NCBI RefSeq assembly: GCF_921293095.1 | Contig: NC_060254.1 | Coordinates: 62,976,069 to 63,040,068 of the forward strand | Length of the DNA: 64,000 bases | Source: Ischnura elegans | Taxonomy: Eukaryota > Arthropoda > Insecta > Odonata > Coenagrionidae | Direction: 5' to 3' | In this document: positions 32,101-47,100 of the stretch, one piece after another | Position numbering within the stretch: position 1 is the first letter of the stretch | Layout of the letters: each line of letters opens with the position of its first letter | Position numbers and translations under genes: made by a program | The notes under the pieces: model-generated | Database searches by the model: none | The model's input: only the letters and a program-made list of their open reading frames with translations | What the model was told of the DNA's origin: nothing

Positions 32101-35100
32101 CGTGGACGAAAAAAATCAATACGGGTACTAGGAGTTGTAAATATTTTATGACTTCGTCATTAATTAATTCATAAATTACTCGCGTGATGAGGAGAACATT
32201 TTTTGGTGGAAGGAAATTGATGATTCCGGTCTAAAGTGCACATTTTTGGTCGAAAGGAAAACTTGCACCGTCATATCAATCGATAATTACTGCTATGAGC
32301 ATTCCCTGTTGGTCGAAATATTCCGCCACTGAAATGGTGTGGTGGTAAAAGTAGCGGAGCTCCATTCGGGCGACACGGAGGATCACGTGACCCAATTTGG
32401 CTCCATACGCCACCTGCCGCTCAAGCACCTTCCGCCTCCAGCTGACCAAAATGACGCCAGTCACGACCTTGATCTGTAATGAGAAAGGCAGGTACCAAAA
32501 CAATGAATTGTATAAGCAAGAATATTCTATAATAAAGTCGTTTTAATGCAGCATGCTCTGTAATTTGTGAGAGCTTTCAAAAAACTACTTACTATTTCAC
32601 ATTTTTCCAATCACTTTAAAAATCGGAAATTATTAGAAATATTCTTAGTTGCTTCCAAATAAAATCTTAATGATTAAATTTAGGTCGCTGCATTTTACAT
32701 AATTTAATTTTTCCGATAGCATGTAATATTGCTGCAGTACGTCGATTACTATTTAGATATGCTGAAAAATTTAGGAAGCATTTGAAAAAACTTTAAGTAG
32801 TCTAATATCTAAACATTTTAATTGTTATGTTTAGCTCTTAACCGACAGGTAGAAGCAAATTTTACGGAGATTTACGGTGAGTAAAATCTTGAAATTTTGC
32901 CAAATAATCCTGTCACTTCGGTTTATAATTTCGTCTTGTAAACTCTATTTTGTCATTAACAAATCAAAATTTTCTCATGTAATAATTCCTTTCAATATAT
33001 TTTTTTCTATTAATTCACAACCAAAAGGGGTTTATCTACAAGTTTTTAAGGAGGGGAAATATCGTAGGACAAATTCAAAAATTCAATTAATTCCCTGGCA
33101 CGTATAAAGTAAGAAATCTTCACAAGATTAAGTGAGCAAATATTTAGCACATGCTCATAATAATAAAATTGGAAATTAATTGGAGAAAAATTTATTAAAC
33201 TTTATGTGAGTCAAATGTTTCCAAAATTTTCGTTTTTTTTCTCCAATGGACGTTTTTTATTCTCTTGTACTGGATTTTTATATATTGATGAAAAAACTGC
33301 TCAATGCACGAGGATATGACAAGAACAAAAGGAGAAATTAAGTTTCGCTCGCGGTAGGCGAGGGACGATTCGATGAAGGACGCGTCGCCGAGCAAACCCC
33401 TTTCCTACGTGGGCCACCTGCTGTTACCCGCATGACCGCAGTTGCTGTGACGACCCTTTCCTTGAGGAAGACATCGTAACTAGTACAGCGTAGACATAGG
33501 CAAGAGTCATCCATGTGAACCCACGCCGCGGTCATGTCCTTTCCTTGGAATACACTTCGCGCTCGGCCTGATGTAGGTCGCGGTAGCTCATTCCACCGTT
33601 CAGAATAAACCCAACGTGAGGCCAAGTTCGCTTACGAATGCAAGATTTTGCTATAGAATATATAGACTATACGCTTTCAATTAATTTCAAAATCTCCAAC
33701 GGGATCGGCATCGCCCGAAACGACGTTGCTATTTATTTTGCAAAATTAAAGTAAAATTGGCATAAAGTTTAAAATATTTTCTTTCCTATTATAAAAAAAT
33801 ATCAGTGAACCAAACCGTCAGTATTTGTACTCGAAAGTATCAACTTACGCACTTTATTTTTTAAAGTTCATAAATTGTCTGAAAGATTTTTTTGTGAAGG
33901 TGAACTTCTCTTAAAATGAGTGATGTTACGCACTCCGAATGACCTATGTTTTCCGAGTTCCACAGAATACAATGAGCAACGGAATAGCCATCGTACTAGC
34001 CTATAGCATAGACCATATTGTGTAAAATAATAATCGTACGTTCATAAATTCCTCGGAAACAGTTGAAAACTTGACTCTCGACCAGCTTTTTTCGTTTTGG
34101 GACTACTGTGCCGTTTCACCAGACCCCAGCACACGTAGATGGTCTGGCTTACATCGGAACTCAGCGAGGCAGCAAAGATCAAAACTCCTTTTCTTACGAG
34201 AGAAATTTAAACCCTTAGTTCTTCATATTATCTTAGTTAAAACGAGAAATGCGAAGGCAAATATGTAAGGAATTTGGCTGACTAAAAGCGTTAAATACCA
34301 TAGCTGTCGGTGAGACGCATGTCGAGGTCAGGACAACATTTCGTATGAATGCGCGCCAAAACACGAATTCATGCGAAACCGAGCAGGTTTCGCCCCAATG
34401 TCACGTAATCGCGGTTCGCGGAAATTGGGTTCCTCTAATGTTAAGCTACGTCAGTGATAATTTGAAAAAAAGTATTTTTTTACGATTTCATCTTCAGAGG
34501 AGAAAAGAAAAAATGATAAAAAGATTTTAATCGCGAGGAAAAAATAATTGCATGGGTTTAACGGAATGGGATTGCAGGATTTTTTTCTTGGGGGTCCAAC
34601 AGGGTCTGACAGGCAAACGGTCGTCTCACGTTTGGGATGAAAAACTACATGCAACAATTACTCTTGGAAATATACTCTTAATTTTAATAAAAAGTTATAA
34701 ATATGTACATATTTATAACTGTTATATAAAAATATAAAATTTATTAATATAAGTACTAAAAATATCGTCTATTTTCTAAGCGTCTGGGGGGGGGGGGTCT
34801 CCACATGCCTCCTTGCCCCCCATAAATCCGCCTATGGATGTCGATATTTTGTAGAACTATATAACTGAAAACATAATCACTGATGCACTAATAATACATG
34901 TTCCACTACATTTTAATGGTCTATCCTGGTTTCCGCATTGTAAACTGTGTACCTTTCAGAATCAGTTAGGCAACGAGGGGGGGTTTGGGGGATAAAGTCC
35001 TCCCCAGACCTCATAGAAATTTTTAAATTTTAATCCATTGTATTTAATTAGATAAATATTACTTGTAGAATAGTGTAAGGATTAATAAAAATATCCCGCT

Positions 35101-38100
35101 GAAAAACGCAAAACTCACCATTTTAAATCATTTGTCTCAAAATTTTTCTAGGGGAGGGCCCTCAGGGCACCCTCACCTCCCGTATTCCATACCCCCAAGT
35201 ATTAGTTGCTCCTAAAACCCCCCTAGCCTTAATTCCTAGCTGCGCATCTGTTCAGAAGGACAAAGTGTATTGCGTCGAAACCTCGGTCAGGCCGTTAAAA
35301 AAATTGTGTAACATACAATATTAGTGTATTTAAATGCGATGTACATGGAGATCATATTAGGCACACAATATATGCATCGGTGGACAACGGGAAAATCCAG
35401 CGACTACGTTATTGAACTCGTGGGAAACCGTGAGCGAAATTCTGGGTCACGGTCAGCGTCGGCTTCATGTCGCAAAGGAAGATGACACAGGACGTAAAGA
35501 CTGATCGATTCTTTTTCCCCGCTCTCATGCGGTCACTCTCTCGCCCTTGTCCAAATGGCCTTAGGCTTCAAGTTCCTCCTCCTCATCCCACATTTGCGTG
35601 GCGTATTCTCCACCTTTCCAACCCACGTCTTTCTCGTGTCGTCACGGAAAATGGCCTTCAGGAACGCCAGGGGAGAGAGAGAGTAAGAGCTCTCAACTCT
35701 CGTCACGAAACAATATCATGCAGATTTTGGATTGACTAAGAATGTGCGCAGCTGATGCACATCAATCCTGTGTTCCGTTTCAACAAGTGTTACCCCATAG
35801 AGTTCGGCTATAAGTATCCCAAAGATATTTCCGTGTGGCAATTCTTGGCTGGCTTCATTCTCATTATTCCCTGCGAATTGGGATCCGCGTGACCACATAT
35901 CGGGTTGGTGTATTCAAAAGCCGTGTATGTTTTAGATTTAATTACCGAATGTTCTCTAATGAAGGTATTATTACTATTATTATTATTAAAAAAAAATATA
36001 TTTTCAAAGAATTTTTGCTGGTTTTAGGCGAGGTACGGGTATCACCACGTACTCTCGTCTTTTTACTCTGTGTTGAAAAATTTTCTGACACTCCGGTAAG
36101 TATTTAAAATTGCTGCTTTTTTATTGTAATAAACAAGCTTTTCGGCAGTCCAATAGTTTGAAGACCTTGATGGATTGAATGAGGCACTACTACAGTGGCA
36201 GAGATAATGATTGGTATTACTTATGTGTACTTCATCTGATTTCCACTATCTCTTAATTTCATTTTTAAGTTCTTCATACTTTTCCATTTTGTTGGTTTAG
36301 GCTGTAGTGATATTATGCGAATTAGGTACGGCAATGTCTATCAAGTACGTTTCATTGTGAGTTTTATCTTGCACTACTAGATCAGGTCTATTGCTATGGA
36401 CTGTTTTATCGGTAATAATTGAAAGGTCATAATAAATCTTACACTGATCGTTTTCAAGGATGGTTTTAGGTGTGTACTTATTATTATTATTATTATTAGC
36501 ATAAAGTCACAAGTTACAGCGAAATGACCTCAGATGTCGGCGCACCCTCTAAAAAGATTCCTACTACTACTAGTTACAATTCGATCGGGTGGTAACATAG
36601 ATGGGTTACATGTATATTTTAAGTTATTGGTTATAGTTTACCCAAATTAATACATGACTTTGAAATGAAAAAATATATGCATGGAGTAAAAACAAACAAG
36701 TAGTACAATATTAACTTTATCCTAAACATAGTAAATATGCAAAATGAAAAGAACTTTACACTTCAATATTATTTAACCTTCTCATAAATGTCTTTAGGTT
36801 TCACGGAAAAGGTTCAAAAACTAACAGGAAAAAATATTTCAAGGAATTTGAAAGCTGTTTCGGAGGGTAAATTTTGGCTCGTGGTCTTTTTTTGTCTGAT
36901 AATGCGGAACTTTTAATCTATTTTCAATTTCTATCCACGCAGGATCACCAACATTTGGAAATCAGACTGGTGCGATCAGACCTATGAGCTTTGTATTTAT
37001 TCAAGGTCGGGTAATATTTCAAGAAATAGTAAAAAGAAGACATCATCCAGTTATTTCTGAAAATTTGGAGGTAATATTATTGCTTGTTCACATGCCTGCG
37101 AATTATTATGAAAGTTCGCAACATTCTAAACTCACAATGCAGCTCACCAGAACTGTTTTTTTAAAGAGAATCGCCTTCACGAAGTCAGTCAATAATGTAC
37201 TATTCTGCAAGACCATATTCGTGTGAGAAATATCGTTGGTATTGAATTATTAGTACGACCTTTGGTTGTCTACCAAATTATGAGCGAAAGAAATTATTCA
37301 TGTCTCCCGATCTTTATATTTGATAATGCTCTCGAATGTCTTTTGTTTTTCGCAGCAGACCGCTCTGTTCTCACGATCGAATAACTGGTTTACGATAATG
37401 TAAGCCTGCGAGAAAGCTCTCTTCAATGCGGCAGAGTTGTTGGGTTTCTCTTTTTTCTCTCCTTCAGATTATTAACTTTTTCGGAAACGCCTTTCCGTTG
37501 TATTCGGTTGATCCCTTTCAAGAGATGGCCAGTTAATTTTTCATCTCAACACATTAAGGTTTAAAGCTTGGAAAATAATCAAGAACCTTGTTTCTTGCAT
37601 TCTTTGTGAAAAAAACTGAATTTATGTTTTAATAAGCACTAATGGAGTGAATATATTTCGGTTAACGTGATTGAGTGAAAATGTAAGAGGGTGAAGTTGT
37701 TCAAGTGGGCCTAAAATCTCTATAAAATTTTTTTGGTAAGTGAATTAACAGCTTTATCTTAACGTTTTGGAGATGTCATTTGAAAATGATAATGAGGTAT
37801 CCGTAAAAAATGTTAATCGCATGTAATCACTCCCACTCGCTGATTCAATCCACAAGGTTGGAGGTTAATTTGGATTGGTGAGGGCAGAGTTCACCCCAGA
37901 TAAAGTCGTATGCGTGTGAACTATTTACATTTAGAGTAGGGCGGCCAGTTCATTTTTACCGAACCAGCTCGTACTTCGAGGGTTTCTTAATGCAGCGTAA
38001 GAAGGGTTTACTCGGAATTAAACCGGGAACCCTTTTGATTAGTATCCCAATGGTCTACCACTTACAAGAAAATTCCCTCAAGTGTCTCCACCAGATTTCG

Positions 38101-41100
38101 TTCAAATTTTGTTGAGTGATAGGAAATGGATGCCCATGAGGTCACATTATCTATAAATTCCTTAATATAAGGTGGACTTAAAAACTTGAATTGAGGGTCT
38201 AAGTTTTGTAATTTTTATTGTTTTATTTTTTAGAAGTGTGAAGTTATTTTTGGCCAAGGTGGATGTCAAAATGTATTACCAAAGGTATGTGACTCATAGG
38301 CAACATTTCAATTCTTCTTGAGTGAACTTGAAATGACAAAGTATGTTAGAAGATGCCAAAATTTCAGCTTTAACCATAACAATCGTTTTCAGTCACCACT
38401 CAATCAGCAAACCACATAATTGACTTTTTTATCGCTTATATTAGTATTTAGTATAATTTGATTGGTCAATAAAGTAAGTAAATCATATTTTTAATAATTC
38501 CAGCTGAATTTTGGAGTGTAGAATTGAATGTTTAACCTAAGGTACGCATTTGAGATTATTGTTGCTTTGAGATACTCGTTATTGTTGAGCATGTAAATAA
38601 TATAATCAGCGTAAAGTTCATCCACACAGTTTACTGTCAATTAGCACTACTTATTATAGTTTCTTACACGGATATTTTTGACATAAAGCAATCTAGTGAA
38701 GTTAAGACAGGGTACGGCTCATCCCAGCATTTTGCGTGAGTTAAAAATAATTTTGACAAATTAAACCCCCACTGAGATAAAAATTGAAACATTTGGAAGA
38801 GAGATTATGAAAATTAAATTTAGACATCTAAGAGGCATTATATTTTCTCATAGGCATCCATAAAAAATTGTGTTTACAATTATCCTGCTATAAACTCAGA
38901 AAAAACTCAGTAATTGGGCGGAATATAATGACATTAGGAAAAACTAAAGGTACTTATTGTCACCGTTTTGTGACTAACTTATGTGAAACGCTCAACTGAG
39001 TAGATATTTAAGTTGTGATTTAAACGTTTTCCAGAGCTAGAGTTGACTTGTTTTCGAAAAGTTATGGATAATACTATTAGTATGTTTGCTCATTGATTGC
39101 AGCTGAGGAAGTTGTGAACGTGGATAAAAAGTATGGATGCTCATTTGAATTAAGCATCCGATGACTATCAATGTATTGTAATTTTTGTGTAAACAGCCTG
39201 AAGTATAATTCCCTTGCTTCTTGAATTAAGTTAAATTACAAAAAAATTCGCCTTTCATCGAAAAATGCACTCATTATTTAAGTAGATAAATTAAAAAAAT
39301 GAGAAGTTCTCTTTTATTTTTAACATGCAATGAAAGAGTTTTATCGGTGGAAGTTGACTTTTAAATCCAAATTTCTTTAATTAGCAATTTTATGATGCCT
39401 ACTTTAAAGTAATCTCCAGCTTCAATCATTGCTTTCCGTTCGTTATGAGGATAGAAATTATTTGACACAATGCAGTATATAAGTTAGGTTCGTATGTTAA
39501 CTCAAGAGAATGTTTTCAAGTGAGTATTGACGCTCATATGATGACTCTCATTTGACGCTCTTTTAGTGTATTGTAGATCAAGCATTGGAGATAAATTTTT
39601 ATAAGTTATGTATTACTATATTATGTCGTGTAAAACAAGGCGACACTCTTGTATTACTTACTCGCCGTGAATTTTCAGAGGGTACGCCTCAAATATTTGT
39701 TTTTTTCCTTAGTTTTCCAGGTGTAATGAGTCCGTGACCGGTCGAATATCGTCACTAGGCAACGCGTCTAAAACAGATCGATCCGCTGAGCTCTCCGTGT
39801 TAACTTTTCCAACGCATGAGAGATGGCACTGATCATCACATCTGTTATATCAATCCCTTAGTAAAATAAAGACGTTAATTGCTGTTGATGGCTCGTTATT
39901 TTATGAAAATATACTTGTATGAATTGTTGTTATTCTCATAACTTTTAGGACCTACGTTCAAATATGTAACATTAATTTTCATGATGATATATTCACTTTC
40001 TGTATGCTGTTATTACTTGAATATTTCCGCCGTAATATATGCTGTGTCGTTTATACACGGAGTGTACATAAGGAGAAGTGAAGAGCATGCATCGGAAATG
40101 GATATAAAAAATCCATAATTTATTACCTATCTAGCCCCAAGAAGAATGTGCTTATGGTTGAATAAAATTATGTCATTTTATATTCAAACCTCAACCGGAA
40201 TAATTTATTTAATGATGGTATGTTATCAACTATATTACGTATCTAAAATAGATCGATATTCTGATTTCTCCTTTTAAACTATTCTAACACATGAGAGATG
40301 GCAGTCATCATCACTTTTGTATCTATTTCACTCTGTGCCTTTGTGGATGGTAAAAATAAAATCCATCGTTTAAAAAAATTAACAATGTTTTCAAAATAGG
40401 AAAAAAAGTTTATAAGTCACTTAAAAAAGATGGAAAAGCGCTGATATCCCAGATGAAGACTGAAATTTATGATGTGCCTGTTCATTATTATATTACGATC
40501 AAGAATTTCACTACCACTAACTTCATTTATAGCTACTCGTCAGTTTGCGATAATGGGGTGTGACGTCAAGCACCTTTATTCAAGTAGAATTTTAAGCTTA
40601 TTTAACGTATACCAAAATTTACAACACAATCGAAAACATTATACCTTATTCCTTTAGATATTTCGTAATTTACAAGTCCAGTAAATTTTTTTTTCTTCGT
40701 AAAAGCTATGTTAGAAAGCCTGGATAGTACATTGTAGAGTTCCTAAACTGTGGAGTTGTTGCTAAAAAATGTTCGTCTTTCAAAATATTTCTCTTTCATG
40801 AGATGTTCAAGATTGTTATTTTATATAAATAACTACTTAGTCAATGTAATCCCCTTTTCCTTCCGGCAGTTCGTGTTTTGTTGTGCGAATATGAAGTAGC
40901 ATTGAAATTTGAAACATGAGGTAGTGTACATCTGCCAATAAAATTCTAAATTATTTGTTGATTTTTTTAGACAAGGTTCCTTAATTTGTGAGTAACATTT
41001 TTCATGGGAGTGCTTTCATCCTTGGATCAGTTTCGCAGTAGCCTTTCTCTCAGCCAACATCGTAGCCAATATCCTTTTTCCAATATCTTCGAGGTGGACA

Positions 41101-44100
41101 CGCCGAGTTTTAGGTAATGAAGCCTTATCCATCGATAGCATAAAGTATTCAAGATGTCTAGCTAATTAATAAAACACTGGTCAACCCTACGGCCGGGATG
41201 GATCTATTTCTTCAGTGTCTCTGCTCAAGGCAGAAGAAAGTGAACTAGGCCACCAACTAAACAACAACACTAATTTGGTTGCATAGTTAAAGGCGTCACG
41301 AAGATCTCCATCGATTCTGGAAAATTTTGGTGTCAAGCTTACGTGCCGTAGGTTTTTCCCGCTAAATTACGGTTTGCTGTTGTGAGAGACTGACGTGTTA
41401 AACAAGGAGAATTCCATTGTTGCATAGGCTGTGTATTTGTAAGAATTCTTTGATACTAGTAAATTGGTACTTCATCAAGTGCTGTATCCTGACTCATACT
41501 CTATGTCATCGATTGCGTTCCCCCTTACTATCGTTCTTATGTGATTTTTTATTAATGATTTGTGAGTTTAGCTTTAGAATAAGAATTTACTTTATTTTAG
41601 CCCAGATATGGTTAAAAATTGTTTCTAATTGCATAATTTTTTGCTGAGGAAGCGCTGCATAATCCATAAATTTACGTTTGTTCAGTTTTTCTCATTGTGT
41701 CATAGCACTGGATCCCGGAGTTGAAACAATCTTTTCTTGGATATAACATGGGAGTTGTACGCAGTCACTTACTCGGGTAAAAATCTACACCAAGTGAGCA
41801 ATTATGATATAACGCGATGGATTAGTCATAAATAGAGTCAAAGCGATAACGTGATTAGCGGTATGGAGAGAAAAGTTGAAGGAATAGTCCCACGAAGAAG
41901 GTCAAGAGGTAAGTACTTGGGGCAGGTCGGGAAAGTTACGGTTTGGGGAGAAGAATAACGGAATGGCAGTACTATAATAATTGGTATGTGATGGGGATAA
42001 ATACAGAGCCGCAGCTCACCGATCCTTTGATTTTAGTGCTTCGTTGCTCCAGATGGTTATCCCAAGTCTGTCTGGTCTGTCCCAGGTTAATTGATGCGAT
42101 ATATGCCACGGTATTCTCCTTTTAGCGCAAGACGTTTTCATAAGATTATCAATGGATCAAAAATTAAACGTGATTAAATACGGTTAATTTTGAAATTACA
42201 ATTAGTCACTGTTGATATTTGCACTTTTGATGGTCCTCAAAACGATCCACTATTCAAAATTGTGATCCAGAGAAAATATTATAGTACATAATATATAGGA
42301 AATGATATTATTCACTCTCTGAGATCAAAACAACTTGAATATTAGTTGATTACGTGATTTTGCATGGATGCTAATGGCACTCGTGAAGCTATAATCTGTC
42401 CTTTTCCTCCCTAAAATATAAAAGTAATACATATTGGTGTTGTTACGTACCCATTTATTAAAAAAAATGCCTTTCAAATGAATGTTATGTTTTTATTTCC
42501 TCTGTAATTGCGTGTCTTGCACTTTTGATATCAACAGCAGCGCTGTACAACGCTGGCTCTTTTCTTGAATGCTAGCACCAAAGTATTAGTATATTAAACG
42601 GGGACTTCCAGAAACCTAAGGTTTTTATCATATTCGACTGCCCTGGATCAGTAATATACGTTGCAGCGAGAATCATGATAACATCTTCCTGGAAGTTGAA
42701 TTTCAACAGGAGAGTGGTAGTTGTGTTTTTTATTTTTGTTCATTTATTTGTTTTATTTTTAATACGTACAACTTTGCTAATTCCAAGAGCATCAATATAA
42801 GCCGCATCAATGAATGTTGAATTTAGATTTAACTGACTGATGAATTTATTGAAACCGCTATTGAAATAAGGAGATTTCATTTAAATATTACATTTTGAAT
42901 ATTTAAGGTAATTTATAAAAAATTACCTCTATTATTGGCATTGCAAGTACCTGTGGAAACTCATTATAGTGAAGATTTTCAGTTTCTATTTCTCGTACGT
43001 CACGAATGCTAAGGCATTTATAATAAATATTAAGAGATATAATTTTGCCCTTTTTATTTCATATGCATTCATTGGTATGATGTTGGACAGATTTTCAATT
43101 ATGAGCGCCAGCCAACTTAAGCTCTGCTTTAATTCAGTGGATGCATTATCCCAATATTTTCTAACAGTTTTTTTAAGGACGACGTATTAGCCTAGTCTCC
43201 ACTTATGAGTGGGATTTTATACTAAATTGATACTTCTATCGAAAATATATTTACCTTTTCTGAGTACTCCACTACATCTCTCATATTTCTTGGAAATCCT
43301 GATATTAAATAAGCTTCGGCATTTGCCGCCATCTTCATTTCTAGCATTAGAACCTCGATCACAGTTTTGCTGGACAGCTCTCCCATATCTTTAAGGTCTG
43401 AAATGCAATAAAATATTAAAATTCAAATAATAAAAGATAAGAGATTTTTTGGCTAGAATAATCGTCTTCTCATTGAGATTAAACCAGTTTAATTTCTTTC
43501 AGCATAGAAAATATTTAATACCCCTGGCTGATAGTGTTAGTACGCCTACCGAACATGGAGTTTTTATGCAAGTATTGTCAGTTAAAAACGCAATGAAATC
43601 TCTATGCCTTTCACCAAGCGTTTACTTAGAATAAATGTTAACACTTAGGACTCGAAGTTTTGCATGTAGCTCTAAAAAGTATTTATCTAACTTTTATTGC
43701 AAGTTAAAAATTTAAGGATATCTCAATTCTAATCTATTTGATGGTGCAATACAGTTTAATAAATTTTATTGATGAAAATCGTGCTTGCTGAATAAAAATG
43801 TTGTTAAGAATTATTTCTGTATGAATAGTTTACATGAAACCAGGTTGAAAGTTTTTTATAAAAACATAAGTTGTTTTACTTATGTGCTTAGGTTTTGGCT
43901 AAAATTTAACGATTATTTAAAAAAATGGCTATTTCACTAGCCTTAGCCCACTTGAGAAGAGACATGTCTTTGTTAACAACATATTTTTATGTTATATATT
44001 TGAAAAACCATTGAAATATACTTACCACTACCAACCGCATATTGCTGAAGAAGATCTGCCATATTTATGTGCACAATCACAGGTCTCTCTAGCGCTAAAT

Positions 44101-47100
44101 TGTCACAATGTGTCACCTTTCCACTTCCTGGGCCTCCTGAAAATCGAAAAATACACTTTGGTTAAATACTGACCAATTTTTAACGTAATAGCACTCGGTG
44201 GCACTCATTTGATCGATGAACATAGCTATATATTTTTATGACGAATGCTAATGAATGTAAGTATAATACTGAAGAAGGGCTTCAATTTTTTCTTTCTCGA
44301 AATATTACAATATTTTTTTGTTAAAACTTTCGTGGATAATTATGGCTGTATTGAGTGTTTTCGCGTGTATCTTGCGTTCTGATTGCGTTTTTGCGCAAGG
44401 TTTTGTGGCTTTGGCTAGTAATTTTACTGTAAGATAATTAGTTGACTTTCCAGAGGATTATCTTAGAATAGGGGAAAAGTTTGTAAATTTGTAAGTTTGA
44501 TTTTTCATTTGTCGGACTTAGAAGAGTAGAAGAGAAGAGAAGCCGAATGAAAACCTTGATAAGAAGATGGAACAATCCAGTCAGCCATACTTGAGATATG
44601 ATGGCCTGATAAAGACAATTATCGTGGGATATGTAAATGGCAAGAACGGAAAAAGGAGACCTCAAATAAAATATATGGAAAAGGTAAAGATGGATGCAAA
44701 GGAGAAGAAATACGTAGATCTGAAAAGATTAGCTGAAATGGAGAGTTAATTAATTGAATGGAGAGCTGCGTCAAACCAATTTTAGCATTGTTGACCAGTG
44801 ATGGTGAGACTTCAAAGCAGGCTATACCATTATGAATCTATGTAAAGTTAACTTAACCCTCAACAGCAAAGTCCAACAATGAGACAGCACAAGAGGGTAC
44901 ATGATAAAACACCGCAAAAATTATCAGGTAACCTTTGCCTGTTTATATACGAGGTACATTCGGAAAGTAAATGAAGTTTTGAAATTACAAAAGAGCAAGT
45001 ACAGATACTTCAAAGAAATTTAATGCATACATCACTACTATTCTTAAACTATTTTTGACGTAGATCCCGTGATTATCCAGGTATTTGTCGTTTATCATTG
45101 TTGCCGCCAGTGTAGTCATCTACCTCATTTTGCAGCGGCTTAGAGTATATTGTGCTTTAATAACTCTATGGTCAGCGTTTGAACTGCGGCGAAGAGCTGA
45201 AAGAACATATTACCTCAAGGATGACTACACTGGAGGAAATAATCTACGAAGAGGGCGTACAAAACTTGTGCCACGCTATGAAAAATGCCTGGAAAATCAT
45301 GGGATCTATGTCGAAAAATTGTGTAATGGTGGTAGTGATGTGTGATACGCATTTCTTTGAAATATCTCCACTTGTTATTTTTTATTTCAGAACGGAACTT
45401 ACTTTCTGAAATTACCTCGTATTTCTTCCCTTTTAGATTCTTCATTACTTTTCCTGTATCACTTATTGGATGCCTTCCTTTTCCTTTCTCTCCGGCCAAT
45501 TCTCCTTCGTCGACTGTCTTCATCCGACCATCACGCCTCATGATGTGTCTTTTAGTAAAAAAACTTTTGTAATTTTGCATGCATCAATGAAACTTATACC
45601 GACTTTGAGAATGACGGTTATCCGTTGAAACCTAGGGCGTTTCATTAAAGTGCGGAAAATTACAAATTACAAAAGGCCTTGTGTTCTCCTATCATAAGCT
45701 TCAAACAATATAATCTGATGAGCTAGTTTACGTGAGCTATGGGCTTTAAACAAGGCTTCGTAACTGAGCAAGCGAAGATGCACTTGTGGCACTGACAGGA
45801 ACAGAGAGTGTAATGCATATGTTAATGATTTAGGTGCCGGAAACCAGAATACAGTACCTTCTTCAAATACTGTTATTAACTTAAATGAAAAGGATACCCA
45901 ATCGGAGTTTACCAAATATGTTTCACATGAATATACGGGGGGGATCGTCAAAATTCTAGATATATTTGAAAGATTATAACTTGGAAATCTACTTTGGGTG
46001 TAAGAAATACTTACTTTTTAAAGATTATTGGTTTTAAAATACCAATTATAAGAGTATTTCGAAAATGCTCGTTGAATACGATAGTGTTCGATGCATTCCA
46101 AATTTGTATACGTACTAATCCTGTTTACCTTCCGAATCTTTTGATACTTGAAATACGTTTAGCTTTTAAAAAGTTTATGGACACTTCAAAAATACTTATA
46201 TAATTGATATAGTATTCGGTGGACGTACTTTAGATTTACATATGTGATTTACAGTTCCTGTGCAGGTAGACCCATGGGTAATAGTCAACTTCTTTCTTGC
46301 TGTAGTCCGCCATCTAATCCCTACACTCAGATATTATGCCCAAGACTCCATCCTTTCCTCCTTAGGGATTTTTAACATAACTAATTGCCGTGTCTTATCT
46401 GATCTGATGTTTCTGCATGGATTATTTAGCGGTTCTCTTCGGACAAACGAAATTCTCCCTTTTTCCGTTTTCATGTTACTCCTCAACCCTTACGTAATAA
46501 CGCTCTCTGTGATTCCGTCTTTTCATCTCTCAACGCTCTCTTTTCTACCAAATTCCCTCCTTGTTTAACTCCATGGCTTCAAAAATTCCTTCCCTGGACC
46601 TCTTGTCCTCTGCCACTATTTTCAAATCCTCCCTAAAATACACAATCCTCCCTAATAAGATACGACACCCTTATCCTCATGTTTTTCCCACGAACAGAAA
46701 TCTTATTTTACACAAAATTTTCACATATCGATGGCTAAGTTTTAACAACACGTATCTCAAAAATAGAAACTTTTCAGGAGAACAAAAAAACGATTATTAT
46801 TTTTTACTTGTACACCGAAATTAAAAACCGAAATTTCATAAAACTAAAAAAGAAGTATTCATTTGCAAACCAAGAGTTGTATTTTGTTTGTATTTTATTT
46901 TTTTAATGCTATTACACTATATTTAAGATACCTGTCTCAAATCGGCCGAATTTGAGATACGTGTTGTTAGAACTTAGCCATCGATATACTTGTTTATCTA
47001 TTGCTCAGGTATTTCAAAAATAGTGTATATCGTATAAATTTTGCATTGTAAACGTTTATCTACCGTTTTTAAATATGTTTGCATTGACGCTCTCGAGGGG

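Larger units (their letters stand above)
36500..43254. other. AK5-like intron 3-4, main part (about 6.7 kb)
   Basis: AT-rich intronic DNA. Besides the SINE at 38.0 kb and the duplicated segments at 39.76/40.24 kb, only short chance frames are seen. A LINE-tail-like piece (IVPRRRSRGKYLGQVGK) may lie near 41880-41945, too short to call. Confidence 0.45.

Noticed and set aside
33338..33625. Minus-strand 95-codon frame in the AK5-like intron
   Set aside because: GC-richer but no known motif. Exons 3 and 4 join directly in phase 0, so it is not needed; probably a relic of an insertion.
35467..35739. Plus-strand 90-codon frame (Arg-rich)
   Set aside because: No recognisable domain, antisense to the AK5-like gene, no splice context; composition like a decayed insertion.
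41880..41945. LINE-tail-like peptide (RRRSRGKYLGQVGK)
   Set aside because: Too short to separate from chance.
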